DNA of 64,000 nucleotides from Thermohalobaculum sp039033215 (GCA_039033215.1 JBCCDA010000011.1:3383-67382); one strand, 5' to 3'; shown: positions 53,119 through 62,870, counted from the first letter of the stretch. Notes: a model not told the origin generated them from the letters alone. Made by a program: numbers and translations.

Positions 53119-54486
53119 ATGTGTGCCGAGAAATACGACCCGCAGACGACGCGGCTACGCAGTTTCCACGACCGGGTTGCCGCGTTCAGGGACAGTAGTG
53201 ACACACCTCGCGCATACCTGGAACGATGCCTGGTAGCGATCGATGAACGTGAGGTCGATGTTCAGGCGTTTGTCACACTGAACATCGAAGGCGCTCGAGC
53301 CGCAGCAGATGCCGCCACGGAACGCTATGCTAAGGGGGAGGCACTGTCGGAAATCGACGGGATGCCGATAGGTATCAAAGACCTGTTCGAGTCCGAAGAT
53401 ATGCCGACCCAATGCGGGAGCCCAATCTTCGAAGGCAATCGTACTGGACGGGATTCCGCTCTTATCGCAGGTCTACGTCGGGCGGGCGCGATCATTCTGG
53501 GGAAGACTGTCACCACGGAGTTCGCCTTCTACAACCCAGGCCCAACGCGCAATCCATTTGACCTCGCACGCACGCCGGGCGGGTCTTCCAGCGGATCCGG
53601 CGCAGCTGTTGGCGCCGGCTTCGTACCGGTGGCTATCGGTACCCAGGTTGTGGGGTCCCTGATCCGACCCAGCAGTTTCAACGCCAACTTCGGTTTCAAA
53701 CCTTCCTTTGGCGCGATCAACCGTGAGGGCGCCTACTTCAACTTGAGCCAGTCTGCGCTCGGTACGCAGGCAGGCTCGTTGACCGATGCATGGACCACAG
53801 CGCGCGTTGCGGCAAGGTTCGCCGGAGGCGATCCAGGATATGTCGGACTAACCGGCGACGCTGCATTGCCGTTGGCCGAGCCGCCAGCAAAGCTGGTCAA
53901 GTTCGACAGCGCCGGGTGGGAGCGGACGCCAGCCGGAGTGCAGGACGCGTTCAACGGATTGGTCGCTCGGTTGAGCGAAGCCGGTGCGCCGACAGTTTCT
54001 CGCCAGGACGACGCCCGGCTCGAACAGTTCGAGCAGGCGATGATGCCTGCTCTGGATGTGACTAACGCATTGTGCGGCTATGAGGCAAACTGGCCGATAT
54101 CCTACTTTCACCGCCGCGATCCAGGCTCCGTCAGTGCAAACATCGCTACCCGCATTAAGGAGTGGAACAAGATCACCACCGATGAATACGCGGTGATGCT
54201 GAACAGGCGGCGCGAGATGCGAGCTATTCATGAGGCGTTGAACGGCGAGTTCACTGCTTTCGTCACGCTCTCCGCCACGGGCCCGGCGCCGAAAGGGCAC
54301 GAGACCACGGGCGACCCCGTGTTTGCCGTCAACTCCTCGATTTTGGGCGCGCCGGCGATCAACCTTCCACTGCTCGAGGCGGATGGTATGCCACTTGGTG
54401 TTCAAATCATCGGGTATCCTGGTCGGGATCGAGAGCTGTTCGCGCTGGCCCACTGGATCATCAACATCTGCGGGATTGAAGCCTGA
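53119..54486 (+). CDS. amidase (amidase signature family)
   Basis: The enzyme hydrolyses a carboxamide to an acid and ammonia. It has 455 residues. The Ser-cisSer-Lys triad is visible: Lys87 (GIKDLF), cis-Ser156 in GGSSSGSG and nucleophile Ser180 in GTQVVGSLIRP. The AS family covers aryl and aliphatic amidases, so the substrate is not fixed. The location next to a TRAP importer suggests it makes or feeds the acid used by the cluster (inference). Confidence 0.93.
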   Translation: MCAEKYDPQTTRLRSFHDRVAAFRDSSDTPRAYLERCLVAIDEREVDVQAFVTLNIEGARAAADAATERYAKGEALSEIDGMPIGIKDLFESEDMPTQCGSPIFEGNRTGRDSALIAGLRRAGAIILGKTVTTEFAFYNPGPTRNPFDLARTPGGSSSGSGAAVGAGFVPVAIGTQVVGSLIRPSSFNANFGFKPSFGAINREGAYFNLSQSALGTQAGSLTDAWTTARVAARFAGGDPGYVGLTGDAALPLAEPPAKLVKFDSAGWERTPAGVQDAFNGLVARLSEAGAPTVSRQDDARLEQFEQAMMPALDVTNALCGYEANWPISYFHRRDPGSVSANIATRIKEWNKITTDEYAVMLNRRREMRAIHEALNGEFTAFVTLSATGPAPKGHETTGDPVFAVNSSILGAPAINLPLLEADGMPLGVQIIGYPGRDRELFALAHWIINICGIEA

Positions 54487-54529
54487 GCATCTGTCCGAAC
54501 AGCCCGAGAGACTGTCGCAAGTCCCTGAC

Positions 54530-55341
54530 TCACAGCAGGACCGAAGCCCCAACCATCATCCCTCTCACCTCCCCTGAAAGGAGTGCCGCAGTGCTGCCTG
54601 TTACACTGCGGTTTGAGCTGTTGGCCCTTCGTTCGAAGAGGTCCGGAAGGGTGCTCTTGGTTTCCCACAGCGCACAATCGCTGTCGGACGCCCCTGATCT
54701 CGGAAGCGCTACGGCACGCCTCGCGACAAGGGCGGCAGCAGGACCTCTGCTGGGGATCGTGCGAACTTCAAATTTGCCCTGAGCACGGATGGCGTCGCAG
54801 ACAACGTCTCGCGATAGGAATTGCCCTGCGCCCCGCCAAAGGATGGACTGACGCAGCAGCCAGGCACCCAACGCGCCGGCCGGCGCCTGAGCGCAGAAGA
54901 TGAGGCAAAGAACACCCCCGGGCCGCACCACCCTGCAAAGCTCTCCAATGGCAGTCTTGAGGTCTGGAACGGTCTCCAGCGCCCAGGCGCAAGTGACCAT
55001 ATCGAATTCGCCATCCGTGAACGGGAGCGCTTCGAGGCGCCCTTTCACGCGGTGCGCCTCGAGGTCCGAACAGTGCGACAGCATTGCCTCGGAGGGGTCA
55101 AGCAGAGTTACGCGCGCGGGCGATACCCCGTCTGCACTCAGGGTCCGGGCAAAGGCCCCGGTACTGCATCCAGCATCCAGCAGGTTCGTTGCGGGGGTTA
55201 TGAGGGCACGCACCGCTGCTTCGAGTGCGACTTGCGCCTCACCTCCTGCATGTCTCAGCCAACGTTTGTGAAGGCGATCGTAACGGGGGCCAGCCGATCA
55301 TAGAGGCTGATACGACAGGGATGGCAAAGAGCCAGAGACAT
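54530..55341 (-). pseudogene. class I SAM-dependent methyltransferase, frameshifted
   Basis: Motif I is LLDAGCSTGAFARTL, followed by LLDPSEAML, FDMVTCAWALETVPD and VRPGGVLCLIF, all UbiE/Methyltransf_11 type. A start at ATG 55341 with GAAGAGGCGG upstream reads MSLALCHPCRISLYDRLAP. The natural continuation RYDRLHKRW lies in the next frame, so one base is missing from a C-run near 55284. The gene follows the DUF6326 gene by 21 bases. The last 55 residues look unlike the family and may reflect a second lesion. Either a real pseudogene or a homopolymer sequencing error. Confidence 0.7.
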
Positions 55342-55362
55342 CTTGCAATCCGCCTCTTCAAC

Positions 55363-55863
55363 TCACACCGCGGCGATGGACGCGGCGGGATCCCGCCCGG
55401 TCCATGCAAGCCTGAAAATCCCGATCATGGCCGCCAACTGGACGACCAGGTGGAACACGTCATCGTGATCCGTGGGTGCATTGGAGAGCATTCCAGCCGT
55501 CCCGAGGAGCGCCGCGAGGTATGTTACCGGGCGACAGAAACTGCGGCTCAGCAGCACCGACGCCGGCACCATGCCCACAGGGACCTGGACAATCACCGCC
55601 CCGAGCACCATCAGCTCTTCGGTGATCACGACGCCGTTGTAGGTGCCAGTCGGCAGCATCTCCAGATGGGACTTCAGGACGAATTGGCGAATGTCGCGGA
55701 AGATGATGTTGAGCAGGATGAATAGCCAAAGGGCTGACAGCTTGATCCGAACGTCGATCTTGCCCTCAGGCGTCACGTCGCACACTGTCGGAACTCGAGC
55801 CGGATCGGCTCGTGCTTTACGAGCGTCTTGGGGAACGCCCAGACCCCTAGAGTCGGCATGCAT
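55363..55863 (-). CDS. DUF6326-like small membrane protein
   Basis: This 166-residue protein has four hydrophobic segments (about 45-60, 82-104, 112-128 and 142-156). KIDVRIKLSALWLFILLNIIFRDI and GVVITEELMVLGAVIV match the DUF6326 pattern of small four-helix membrane proteins of unknown function. The ATG at 55863 has an excellent GAGGTGA site. It is divergent from the LysR pseudogene and upstream of the broken methyltransferase, with which it was probably an operon. Confidence 0.7.
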   Translation of the reverse strand: MHADSRGLGVPQDARKARADPARVPTVCDVTPEGKIDVRIKLSALWLFILLNIIFRDIRQFVLKSHLEMLPTGTYNGVVITEELMVLGAVIVQVPVGMVPASVLLSRSFCRPVTYLAALLGTAGMLSNAPTDHDDVFHLVVQLAAMIGIFRLAWTGRDPAASIAAV

Positions 55864-55953
55864 TTTGTCACCTCTCGATTTCCGCAGGCGGTATAGCCAT
55901 GCGTCTAGGAGCGGTGGATTGCCGATTACTGTACGTTTGCGATACGAAAATGT

Positions 55954-56862
55954 ATGGCCTGGCAGGCAATCTCATTTGACTGGAATCAGGTCCGGACGTT
56001 CCTCGCCACCGCCGAGGAGGGCTCGTTCAGCGGCGCGGCTCGAGTTCTCAAGTCGACACAACCTAAAGTTGCCCGCCAAATCTCGGAGCTCGAACGCGCG
56101 CTCAGTGTGATCTTGTTCGAACGGAGTGTCCGAGGACCATCCCTTACTCATGCCGGACGTGATCTGCTCGAGCATGTGCGCGCGATGGCAGAGGCCGCTA
56201 CGTTGATCTCGATGATTGCCACCGGCCATTCGAACGACATGTCAAGTGAAGAAGCGGCGACAGCCACCGACCTCCTGTCTGCGTCAGTCCTTCCGAGAAT
56301 CCTTGGACCTTTGCGGGTGGATGCTCCGGGCATACGGGTGCGAATCGTTGCGTCGAACGAGACACAGAACCTGACGCAGCGCGATGCCGACATCGCCATC
56401 AGGCATGTTCGCCCTGCACAGCAAGACCTCATTGCACGTCATGTCACGAACTTCCGCGCGAACCTCAATGCGGCAAGCGCCTACCTCGACAAGGCCGGCA
56501 GGCCGCGAGCGCCGCGCGACGTGGCTCATCATGCTGTCATTGGCAGCCCGGATCTGGATCGCCTCCTGCCTGCGCTCCACAACTTGGAAATTCCGGTACG
56601 AGCCGAGAACTTCGTGATGAACAGCCAGAACGGTACGGTCGTTTGGAAACTTCTCAAGTCGGGCTTCGGCATCTCTCTGCTGCCAGAGCCACTATGCGAC
56701 GCAGAACCGGGGGTCTAAAAGGTCCTGCCGGATTTGCCCTCCCTTGAGTTCCCGATCTGGCTCGTCACTCACCGGGAGTTGCAGACAAACCCAAGAATAC
56801 GGATCGTCTTCGACCAGCTTGCCCGTGGCATGAAGGAGGCGGCCACGCTGCCGGGTGACTGA
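55954..56862 (+). pseudogene. LysR-family regulator with in-frame stop
   Basis: The N-terminal HTH (FDWNQVRTFLATAEEGSFSGAARVL, TQPKVARQISELERAL) and effector domain are normal through residue 254. A TAA at 56716-56718 then interrupts the frame. The same frame continues (KVLPDLPSLEFPIWLVTHREL, NPRIRIVFDQLA) to a TGA at 56860-56862, which is the expected C-terminus. The break costs about 47 residues. It is divergent from the DUF6326 gene, its probable former target. The read is a nonsense mutation or a base error. Confidence 0.85.
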
Positions 56863-57036
56863 TCTTTGCAAGGCCGCAAACGAGCGCTCGACTGCCACGA
56901 TGAAGCCAACCATAGCGTTTGAGTTTCGACGAGAGAACGGAGCCTCCCGAATAGGACGCTGAAGGAAGCTGACTTGGAAGACGAAATAGAGTTTGACCGA
57001 CTGTCAGAAGTCGACCCCACAGAGATTGCCGCTCAT

Positions 57037-57471
57037 ATGTCCGATCCTCGGGTAGCAGAGCACATGCCGCTTCTGACTTTTGAATGGGACGCCAAAACGG
57101 TGGCCGAATTTGTGGCGCGAAAGGAGCAGTACTGGGCTCGTGATTGACTTGGGCACTGGGCCATCTCCTTCAACAGCCGATATGTCGGTTGGGGCGGCTT
57201 CCAGAAGGAAGGCGATGAGTGGGACTTCGGGCTTGTCCTAAGGCCCGACGCCTTTGGTCTCGGGAGGCGCGTTACAACTAGAGCAATCGATTTTGCCTTT
57301 GCCGATGAACGCATCCCGTTCGTTACCTTCCTGTTGCCACCATCTCGAAAGAACCTCGGCGCGCTCAACAGACGTGGAGCGAGGCATGTTGGTGAGGTTG
57401 AGTACGACGGGTCAACTTTCCTGAAATTCCGCCTCGAGACTGAGCGACCGCTAAGTCCGCCAACCTGCTGA
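57037..57471 (+). pseudogene. GNAT-family acetyltransferase with in-frame stop
   Basis: Reading from ATG 57037 gives SDPRVAEHMPLLTF, then KEQYWARD, a TGA at 57145-57147, and in the same frame LGHWAISFNSRYVGWGGFQ, DFGLVLRPDAFGLGRRVTTRAIDFAF to a TGA at 57469-57471. This is the usual acyl-CoA-binding layout of GNAT proteins. A glycine codon (GGA) is expected where TGA stands. The open frame extends upstream to 56923 without a clear start. One substitution would restore it. Confidence 0.75.
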
Positions 57472-57821
57472 CACGGGCCGCAACATTCGCACTCACCGAG
57501 AATGGCCGGTTTCGCCTCTTGCGACAGCGTTGGTCCGATAGTTGAGCAGTTCCGCAAACGAGCGCGCATCTAGGGGAAGGTCAACAGACTCCAAACACCT
57601 TGAGGGGTCACCTTTTCGGGGTTCGGCGCTTACGTTGCTGGCGCCAGTGCAGGGCGTGTCGGCGGCGATGGAGGCACAAAACTGATCAGGATTGCTATCC
57701 ACCCGGTATTCGAGTGCGCGCGACTGGATGTCAGGCTCCAGAGTACTGAACACTTTCCTGAAGACGCCGCCCTTCATCGGCCATCAGCCCAAGTGCGGCG
57801 AAGGCAGGTCTGAGACGAGTG
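57472..57821. other. region with an unrecognised minus-strand frame
   Basis: A 94-codon minus-strand frame (57493-57777) follows the sigma-factor remnant on the same strand by 44 bases. It contains three cysteines but no recognisable domain. It could be a decayed partner of the sigma factor or non-coding. Nothing else is visible here. Confidence 0.3.
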
Positions 57822-58115
57822 TCATTCATTGACCCGCTTCGAGCACTGCTTCAACTGGATCAAACTGCGCCGCAGCCATCTCTTGGTCGTGCCCAGTGGG
57901 TACGACAGGACCGTCGCCAGCTCCCGATGTGTGAGGCCCGAATGACAGACTAGCGTGATGGCAATCCGTTTGGGCTTCGGCAACGCACGCAAACACCTCC
58001 ACACTGTATCGTTCCGGCCAAGGAGATTCTCCACGTTCACCTTGGTCGCCAACACCTCCATAGCGAACTCATTGTTCGGCCGCGGTAGGATATTCAATTG
58101 GCGCCGATCACCCAT
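57822..58115 (-). pseudogene. ECF sigma factor remnant, region 4 only
   Basis: The C-terminal half is sigma region 4: ALPKPKRIAITLVCHSGLTHRELATVL, PLGTTKRWLRRSLIQLKQC resembles the SigK-type ECF helix-turn-helix. The N-terminal region 2, required for core binding and -10 recognition, is absent. The 97-residue frame begins with unrelated sequence. It lies next to the IS3 remnant, whose insertion may have removed the missing part. Confidence 0.6.
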
Positions 58116-58329
58116 CGCGACGCGGGGTGATGGCGTGATCAGTCAGCCCAATGCCTCACGCTGCCGCTCAAAACGCGGAAGAGTGCGCCGAGAACTTGAT
58201 TAGGGCATCCTGCACGGCGTCCCGTGCTGCATCCTGGTCGCGCAGAATGGACGGGCAAACGGCGAAACAACGCCCGTGTCATGAGCCCTGTTTTCTCCTC
58301 CAGTTTGAGGTAGAATTCGTCTCAACGAA

Positions 58330-59082
58330 GGAGACCGATTATTAGGAGATCGAAGTTCAGCGAGTGGTAGGGGACCGTGGCCCCAGTGGGGCCGCGTAAG
58401 CCCCGGAAACGATCCAACGGCTGTATCGCGAGGAAGAGCTGCAAGTGATGCGGCGTGTCGGCAGGAAGCGAGCGCTGGGGACACGCAGGCCCATGCTGGT
58501 GCCGGACAGGCCCAACGAGCGGTGGAACCTCGATTTCGTCTCCGACGCTCTTACAGACGGTCGCAGGTTCTGTGCCCTGGCCATTGTTGACGACTTCAGC
58601 CCTGAATGCCTGGTCCTGATCGCAGACACATCGCTGTCTGGTCTCCGTGTTACACGGGAACTGTCGGCAACGATCGCCCGCCGAGGCCACCCCAAGACCA
58701 TCGTCAGTGAGCTGCCATCGATCGTGCCATCGGTTCGAGCGGACGATGGCGGCGGCACGGAACTGACCAGCATGGCCGTGCTGAGATGGTGCCAGGAGAT
58801 CGGCACCGGTTGGCACTACATCGCGCCCGGAAAGCCGACGCAGAATGCCTTCGTCAAGAGCTTCATCGGCCTTCGCCAACGTCACTCGGACCATTGGCGT
58901 GGCGTGGCTCAGTCCGAGACGAACTGTTGAACGAGACGCTTCTCACGACTCTCACCGAGGCGAAGGCACACATCGCTACCTGGAAGGAGGACTACAACCG
59001 ATACAGACCGCACTCATCGCTCGGCAAGCTGATGCCCAATGAATTTGTAGCGAAGTTGGCACTGGAAAACCAAGCCGAATAA
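58330..59082 (+). mobile_element. IS3-family insertion sequence remnant (scrambled transposase)
   Basis: The start of OrfA is recognisable as RRSKFSE near 58337, then a stop. OrfB resumes internally (IQRLYREEELQVMRRVGRKRALGTRRP, ERWNLDFVSDALTDGR, TELTSMAVLRWCQEIGTGWHYIAPGKPTQNAFVKSFIG). About 13 extra residues interrupt the site where VSDNGTELTS is expected. A frameshift near 58900 moves the end (LLNETLLTTLTEAKAH, YRPHSSLGKLMP) to another frame. The DDE residues are partly preserved but the enzyme cannot be made. Short TTTC(T)CCTCCA-like sequences near 58284 and, inverted, near 59120 may be its ends. Confidence 0.8.
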
Positions 59083-59196
59083 GGCCAGAAACCAACCGAC
59101 GGATTCTCCCGACGGGTGGAGGAAACTCGGAACTCAGGACAGCTGCGCTCCACACCGAGCAACAATAAACCACGACGATGGGACTATTTCGATCTC

Positions 59197-60516
59197 TCAG
59201 GTTCTCATGAGGCTTGGCAGCCAAGTAATGATCCCAGGGAAGACCATGCACAGTGCGAGCCCTATTATCATGAGCAGCACGAACGGCGTTGCTGATTTGT
59301 AGATATCCATCATCGTGACGCCCTTCGGCACCACCGCCTTCATGTAGAACAGATTGAATCCGAAAGGCGGCGTCAGATACGCCAGCTCCATGTTGATCAC
59401 GAAAAGGATCGCGAACCAGAGCGGGTCGAAGCCAAGGGAAATGACGATCGGGAAGAAGATCGGAGCGGTCAGCAGAACGATGCCCGTTGGGTCAAAAAAC
59501 ATGCCTAGGACAATCAGGATGAGCATCATGACGACAATCACCATCCAGGGATCACCGACCCCAGTGATCAGATCCCCTACCAGCGACGCAGCCCCGGTCA
59601 CCGCATAAAGCGCTGTAAACGCCGAGGCGGCGAAGACGATCCAGATCACCATTGCGCTTAGCCGGAGCGTGATGAAGAGCGCCGAGGTGAAGTTCTCCCA
59701 TGTCAAAGACCGCTTGATTATCGCGCTGACGATGGCGCCAAGGGCCCCAATCGCTGAGGCTTCACTGGGGGTCGCAAGACCGAAGAACATCGACCCCATC
59801 ACCGCGAAGATGAGGCCGACGGGCAGCAACAGGGCCGCCAGCATCCGCAAGCGCTTTCCGCGCGAAAGCCGCTCTTCCGGCGGAACGGCTGGGCCCAGGT
59901 CCTTCTGGATGTAGCAGCGGATGAGGATGTAGCCGACGAACAACGAACTCAGCAGCAGTCCCGGCAGGATCCCGGCAATGAACAGCTGGCCCAGCGACAA
60001 TCGAGACGTCAGAGCGAGGATGATCATCAGCACGCTGGGCGGAATCAAAATGCCAAGCGAGCCACCGGCCGAGATGCACCCAAGCGCAATGTCCTTCTTA
60101 TAGCCACGCTTGAGCATCGAGGGCAGGGCGATCAGCCCCATGGACGTAGTGGCCGCCCCGCTGATGCCGACCATGGCGGCGAACATCGTGCAGATGATCA
60201 CCGTTCCGGCGGCGAGCCCGCCCCGCAGGCCGCTCATCCAGTGGTACATCAGCTCGTACATGTCCTCGGCGATGCCACATCGCTGTAACATCGCGCCCAT
60301 AAATATGAACATGGGCACTGCCACAAGTAGGAATAGGTCCATGGCCATGTAGGTTCGGTTCGCAAGGATCGGCAGCGCATGCGGCCCCCAGAGAACGATG
60401 ATGAACAATGTCGCGACGCCGCCGATTGCAAAAACCAGCGGCAACCCGGTCAGCAGAAGCAGGATGAGACTGCCGAACAGGATGATCGTCAGCCACTCTG
60501 GACCAAGATCTGCCAT
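59197..60516 (-). CDS. TRAP transporter large permease, DctM family (second system)
   Basis: This 439-residue membrane protein has about 12 helices. Seen are LLLLTGLPLVFAIGG near the start, LVAVPMFIFMGAMLQRCGI, GCISAGGSLGILIPPSVLMIIL and AYLTPPFGFNLFYMKAVVPKGV. It lies downstream of its small permease and binding protein on the minus strand. It is only moderately similar to the DctM at 49823, so the two systems are paralogues with probably different substrates. Confidence 0.94.
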   Translation of the reverse strand: MADLGPEWLTIILFGSLILLLLTGLPLVFAIGGVATLFIIVLWGPHALPILANRTYMAMDLFLLVAVPMFIFMGAMLQRCGIAEDMYELMYHWMSGLRGGLAAGTVIICTMFAAMVGISGAATTSMGLIALPSMLKRGYKKDIALGCISAGGSLGILIPPSVLMIILALTSRLSLGQLFIAGILPGLLLSSLFVGYILIRCYIQKDLGPAVPPEERLSRGKRLRMLAALLLPVGLIFAVMGSMFFGLATPSEASAIGALGAIVSAIIKRSLTWENFTSALFITLRLSAMVIWIVFAASAFTALYAVTGAASLVGDLITGVGDPWMVIVVMMLILIVLGMFFDPTGIVLLTAPIFFPIVISLGFDPLWFAILFVINMELAYLTPPFGFNLFYMKAVVPKGVTMMDIYKSATPFVLLMIIGLALCMVFPGIITWLPSLMRT

Positions 60517-60574
60517 GATTTCACTCCTGAGGGACTAACGTGAGGGCTTCGTCGAGGAACGTGGGAGGTGACGG

Positions 60575-61108
60575 CTACGGGATCTGGACGCGCACCGGGA
60601 AGACTTCCTCTCCCTTGATGACGATGGCGACGTCGCGGATCAGCTTGGCCAGCACTTGCATCAGGAACAGCAAGCATCCTACCGGCAGCGTTGTGCGCAG
60701 CGGATAGTAGATAGGCTTCCAATGAGACATCGTGGTCTCGCCGATTTGCCACGAGTTGATCGTGATGTTCAGCGATACCCAGAACAGCACACCCAAGAAG
60801 AGGAACGTGAAGGCGCTGGTGAACACATCAAGTAGCGCACGTCCGCGAGGTGAAAGCCGACCCCAAATGATGTCGACGTTCACATGACCGCCCGCCAAAT
60901 GCGTATAGGCGCCGCCGAGCACGATGTAGCCGCCGTATAGGAAAAGCGAGATCTCGTACGCCCACAGGGACGGAGAGTTGAAGAAGTAACGCATCACGAT
61001 TTCCCAGATCATGATGCACAGCATTGGTACCACCAGGAAGGCAACGATCCAGGCAAACCTGGCATTCAACCAGTCCGTGAAGCGCAGGTAGGATTCGATC
61101 GCTTTCAA
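60575..61108 (-). CDS. TRAP transporter small permease, DctQ family (second system)
   Basis: This 177-residue protein has four helices (about 18-38, 47-68, 90-112 and 130-152). WEIVMRYFFNSPSLWAYEISLFLYGGYIVLGGAYTHLAGGHVNVD is the DctQ signature. It follows the binding protein by about 140 bases and precedes the large permease by about 60. Confidence 0.92.
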   Translation of the reverse strand: MKAIESYLRFTDWLNARFAWIVAFLVVPMLCIMIWEIVMRYFFNSPSLWAYEISLFLYGGYIVLGGAYTHLAGGHVNVDIIWGRLSPRGRALLDVFTSAFTFLFLGVLFWVSLNITINSWQIGETTMSHWKPIYYPLRTTLPVGCLLFLMQVLAKLIRDVAIVIKGEEVFPVRVQIP

Positions 61109-61250
61109 TGTTGCCTCCCATCCGGGCCGCTAAAGCCAGAAACTAAGGTGCGCCGATCTGGGCGCAATCGCACAATGCGTCGTTGAAGACGCAGTGTGCC
61201 GCGTTGCGGCCTCCGAAAAACCCGGGAGGCCGAAACCCGTTCAGCGGGCC

Positions 61251-62411
61251 TTAGACAGGAAGCTGCTTTGGACCGTAGTAGCCTTTGTACATCGCGCGAG
61301 CCTCGGTATAGATGTCGATCATCTTGTCGATGTGCGGCATCGTTCCGCGCTTGCTGATGAACTCATTCCAGCACCAATCTGCGGCTTCCTTGAGCTCGTC
61401 ATCCGGCATCATGATCGTCTGCATACCGCCGTCTGCCAGGACCTTGCGGCCTCGGACATCTGTTGGGATGGTCAGAGCGGTGATGTCCAGATTGAAGACC
61501 CGCGTCGCCGTCAGCAGAACTTCCTGCAACTCTGCGGGCATCTCGTTGTAGGTGCGCATGTTCATGATGATCTCGGTCACGTCATACGGCACAACCGAAG
61601 GGTTGATGTAGTAGTCGCATATCTCGTGCATCTTCATGCCAGCCCAGGCATCCGGGGCGCCGAACGCCGCGGCATCGAGGATCTTGGTCTGGATGGCCGT
61701 ATAGACTTCGCCACCCGGAACCGTGACGATAGACGCCCCGTTCTTCACCAGCCATTCGGCCCAGATCCCGAATGCGCGTACCTTCATGCCTTCGAAATCA
61801 GAGAAGCTCTTGACCTCGCGGGTCGAGACCATGGCACCCCACTCGTCCGAGCAGGTATAGCCGAGGTGCATGACGCCATGTGGGGCGTATGCTTCGCGCC
61901 AAAGCTCTTTCAGGCCCATGAAGTGATAGATGTTCTCGTAGAACTCGACATTCGTGTTCGGGAAGAACGGCACGGCCCAGAGGTATTCGCCCACCGGTAC
62001 TGTCCCACGGTGATAAATCGAGGCTGTGACGGCAAGGTCAGCTACGCCCAGACCGATACCACTGAAGGTCTCGCCGATGCCAAGCAACACCTCGGCATCG
62101 AAGTTTGTAACCTCGATCCGACCACCAGATAGGGAGTTCACTCGTTCGACAAACATGTCGACGGCGCGGTCCTGAGACTCGATCCCGATGCCCGTCCAGT
62201 TGCTCTGCAGCTTCAACTTCCAGGTCTTGTTCTCTGCCTTGGCGACCGTGGGCGCTGCGAGAACGGTAGCACCGACGCCAACAACACCTGCGGTGGATCG
62301 CAAATAGTCGCGGCGGCTTACGGTCTTCCCGGATCCGGCTGCATCGTCAGTCGATGTGCCGCGTTCGAGTTTCTTGGATGCGATTACTTTCTTGATCTCG
62401 TTATCAGACAT
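61251..62411 (-). CDS. TRAP transporter substrate-binding protein, DctP family, with Tat-type signal
   Basis: From the ATG at 62411, with GGGAGGAC upstream, the product has 386 residues. A twin-arginine signal is clear: SRRDYLRSTAG then a hydrophobic stretch and AAPTVAKAEN, about 45 residues in. The mature part has LKLQSNWTG, the conserved Arg region FEGMKVRAFGIWAEWLVKNG and ILDAAAFGAPDAWAGMKM. Tat export means it folds before crossing the membrane, perhaps with a cofactor or ligand. It is the first gene of the second TRAP operon and the last bacterial gene recognised before the right-edge eukaryotic sequence. Confidence 0.93.
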   Translation of the reverse strand: MSDNEIKKVIASKKLERGTSTDDAAGSGKTVSRRDYLRSTAGVVGVGATVLAAPTVAKAENKTWKLKLQSNWTGIGIESQDRAVDMFVERVNSLSGGRIEVTNFDAEVLLGIGETFSGIGLGVADLAVTASIYHRGTVPVGEYLWAVPFFPNTNVEFYENIYHFMGLKELWREAYAPHGVMHLGYTCSDEWGAMVSTREVKSFSDFEGMKVRAFGIWAEWLVKNGASIVTVPGGEVYTAIQTKILDAAAFGAPDAWAGMKMHEICDYYINPSVVPYDVTEIIMNMRTYNEMPAELQEVLLTATRVFNLDITALTIPTDVRGRKVLADGGMQTIMMPDDELKEAADWCWNEFISKRGTMPHIDKMIDIYTEARAMYKGYYGPKQLPV

Positions 62412-62870
62412 TGAAGTCCTCCCAGCTGCTGGTTCGTCTTTCGCGTCAGTCAACGGTCCATTTGTCGCACAATCTTGAGACTAGGCAACGTCGAATTGTC
62501 GAGTGGGCATCCTCAAGCGTCTGAGAATCCCTTACTGGATCATTTCCGGCCAGCGACACTCTGGCGGTGTCTGTAGCCCCCAGTTGCCGCAGGGCTCGGC
62601 AGGTCAGAGCGTGCTGTCACAATCGTGTACCGAGCAACTGCAACAACGAACAGGCGACCTATAGAAACGGCCAGTTCTGTGCTCTTCGAGTTAGACTCAC
62701 TTTGCGTGAAGTCGCGTTCACCCAGTCGCTTGAGACAAGCGCCGATCAGTGTCGCAACACATGTCTGTAAACGCGCAGACCTGTGCAATCCAGCGTTGGC
62801 GATGAAGGTTTCGGTTGAACTCAATACGCGTCATCGTACGGCAGCTACGGGGATACTGCAGTCCGTAACC
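62412..62870. other. upstream region of TRAP operon containing a probable bacterial-eukaryotic junction
   Basis: No recognisable gene is seen in these 459 bases. A 94-codon minus-strand frame at 62540-62824 has no known motif. The left part must contain the TRAP promoter. The right part may be the intron or flank of the eIF2B epsilon gene, so the point where bacterial sequence ends lies somewhere here but cannot be fixed by eye. Confidence 0.45.

Noticed and set aside
57145..57147. TGA in the GNAT gene as selenocysteine
   Set aside because: GNAT enzymes use no selenocysteine, glycine is expected there, and no SECIS-like hairpin was evident just downstream.
56716..57147. Stop-codon reassignment to explain the two interrupted genes
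   Set aside because: One stop is TAA and the other TGA, and both codons end ordinary full-length genes elsewhere in the window.
61194..62132. 312-codon plus-strand frame opposite the TRAP binding protein
   Set aside because: The TRAP protein is canonical and within an operon; the antisense frame has no family signature.
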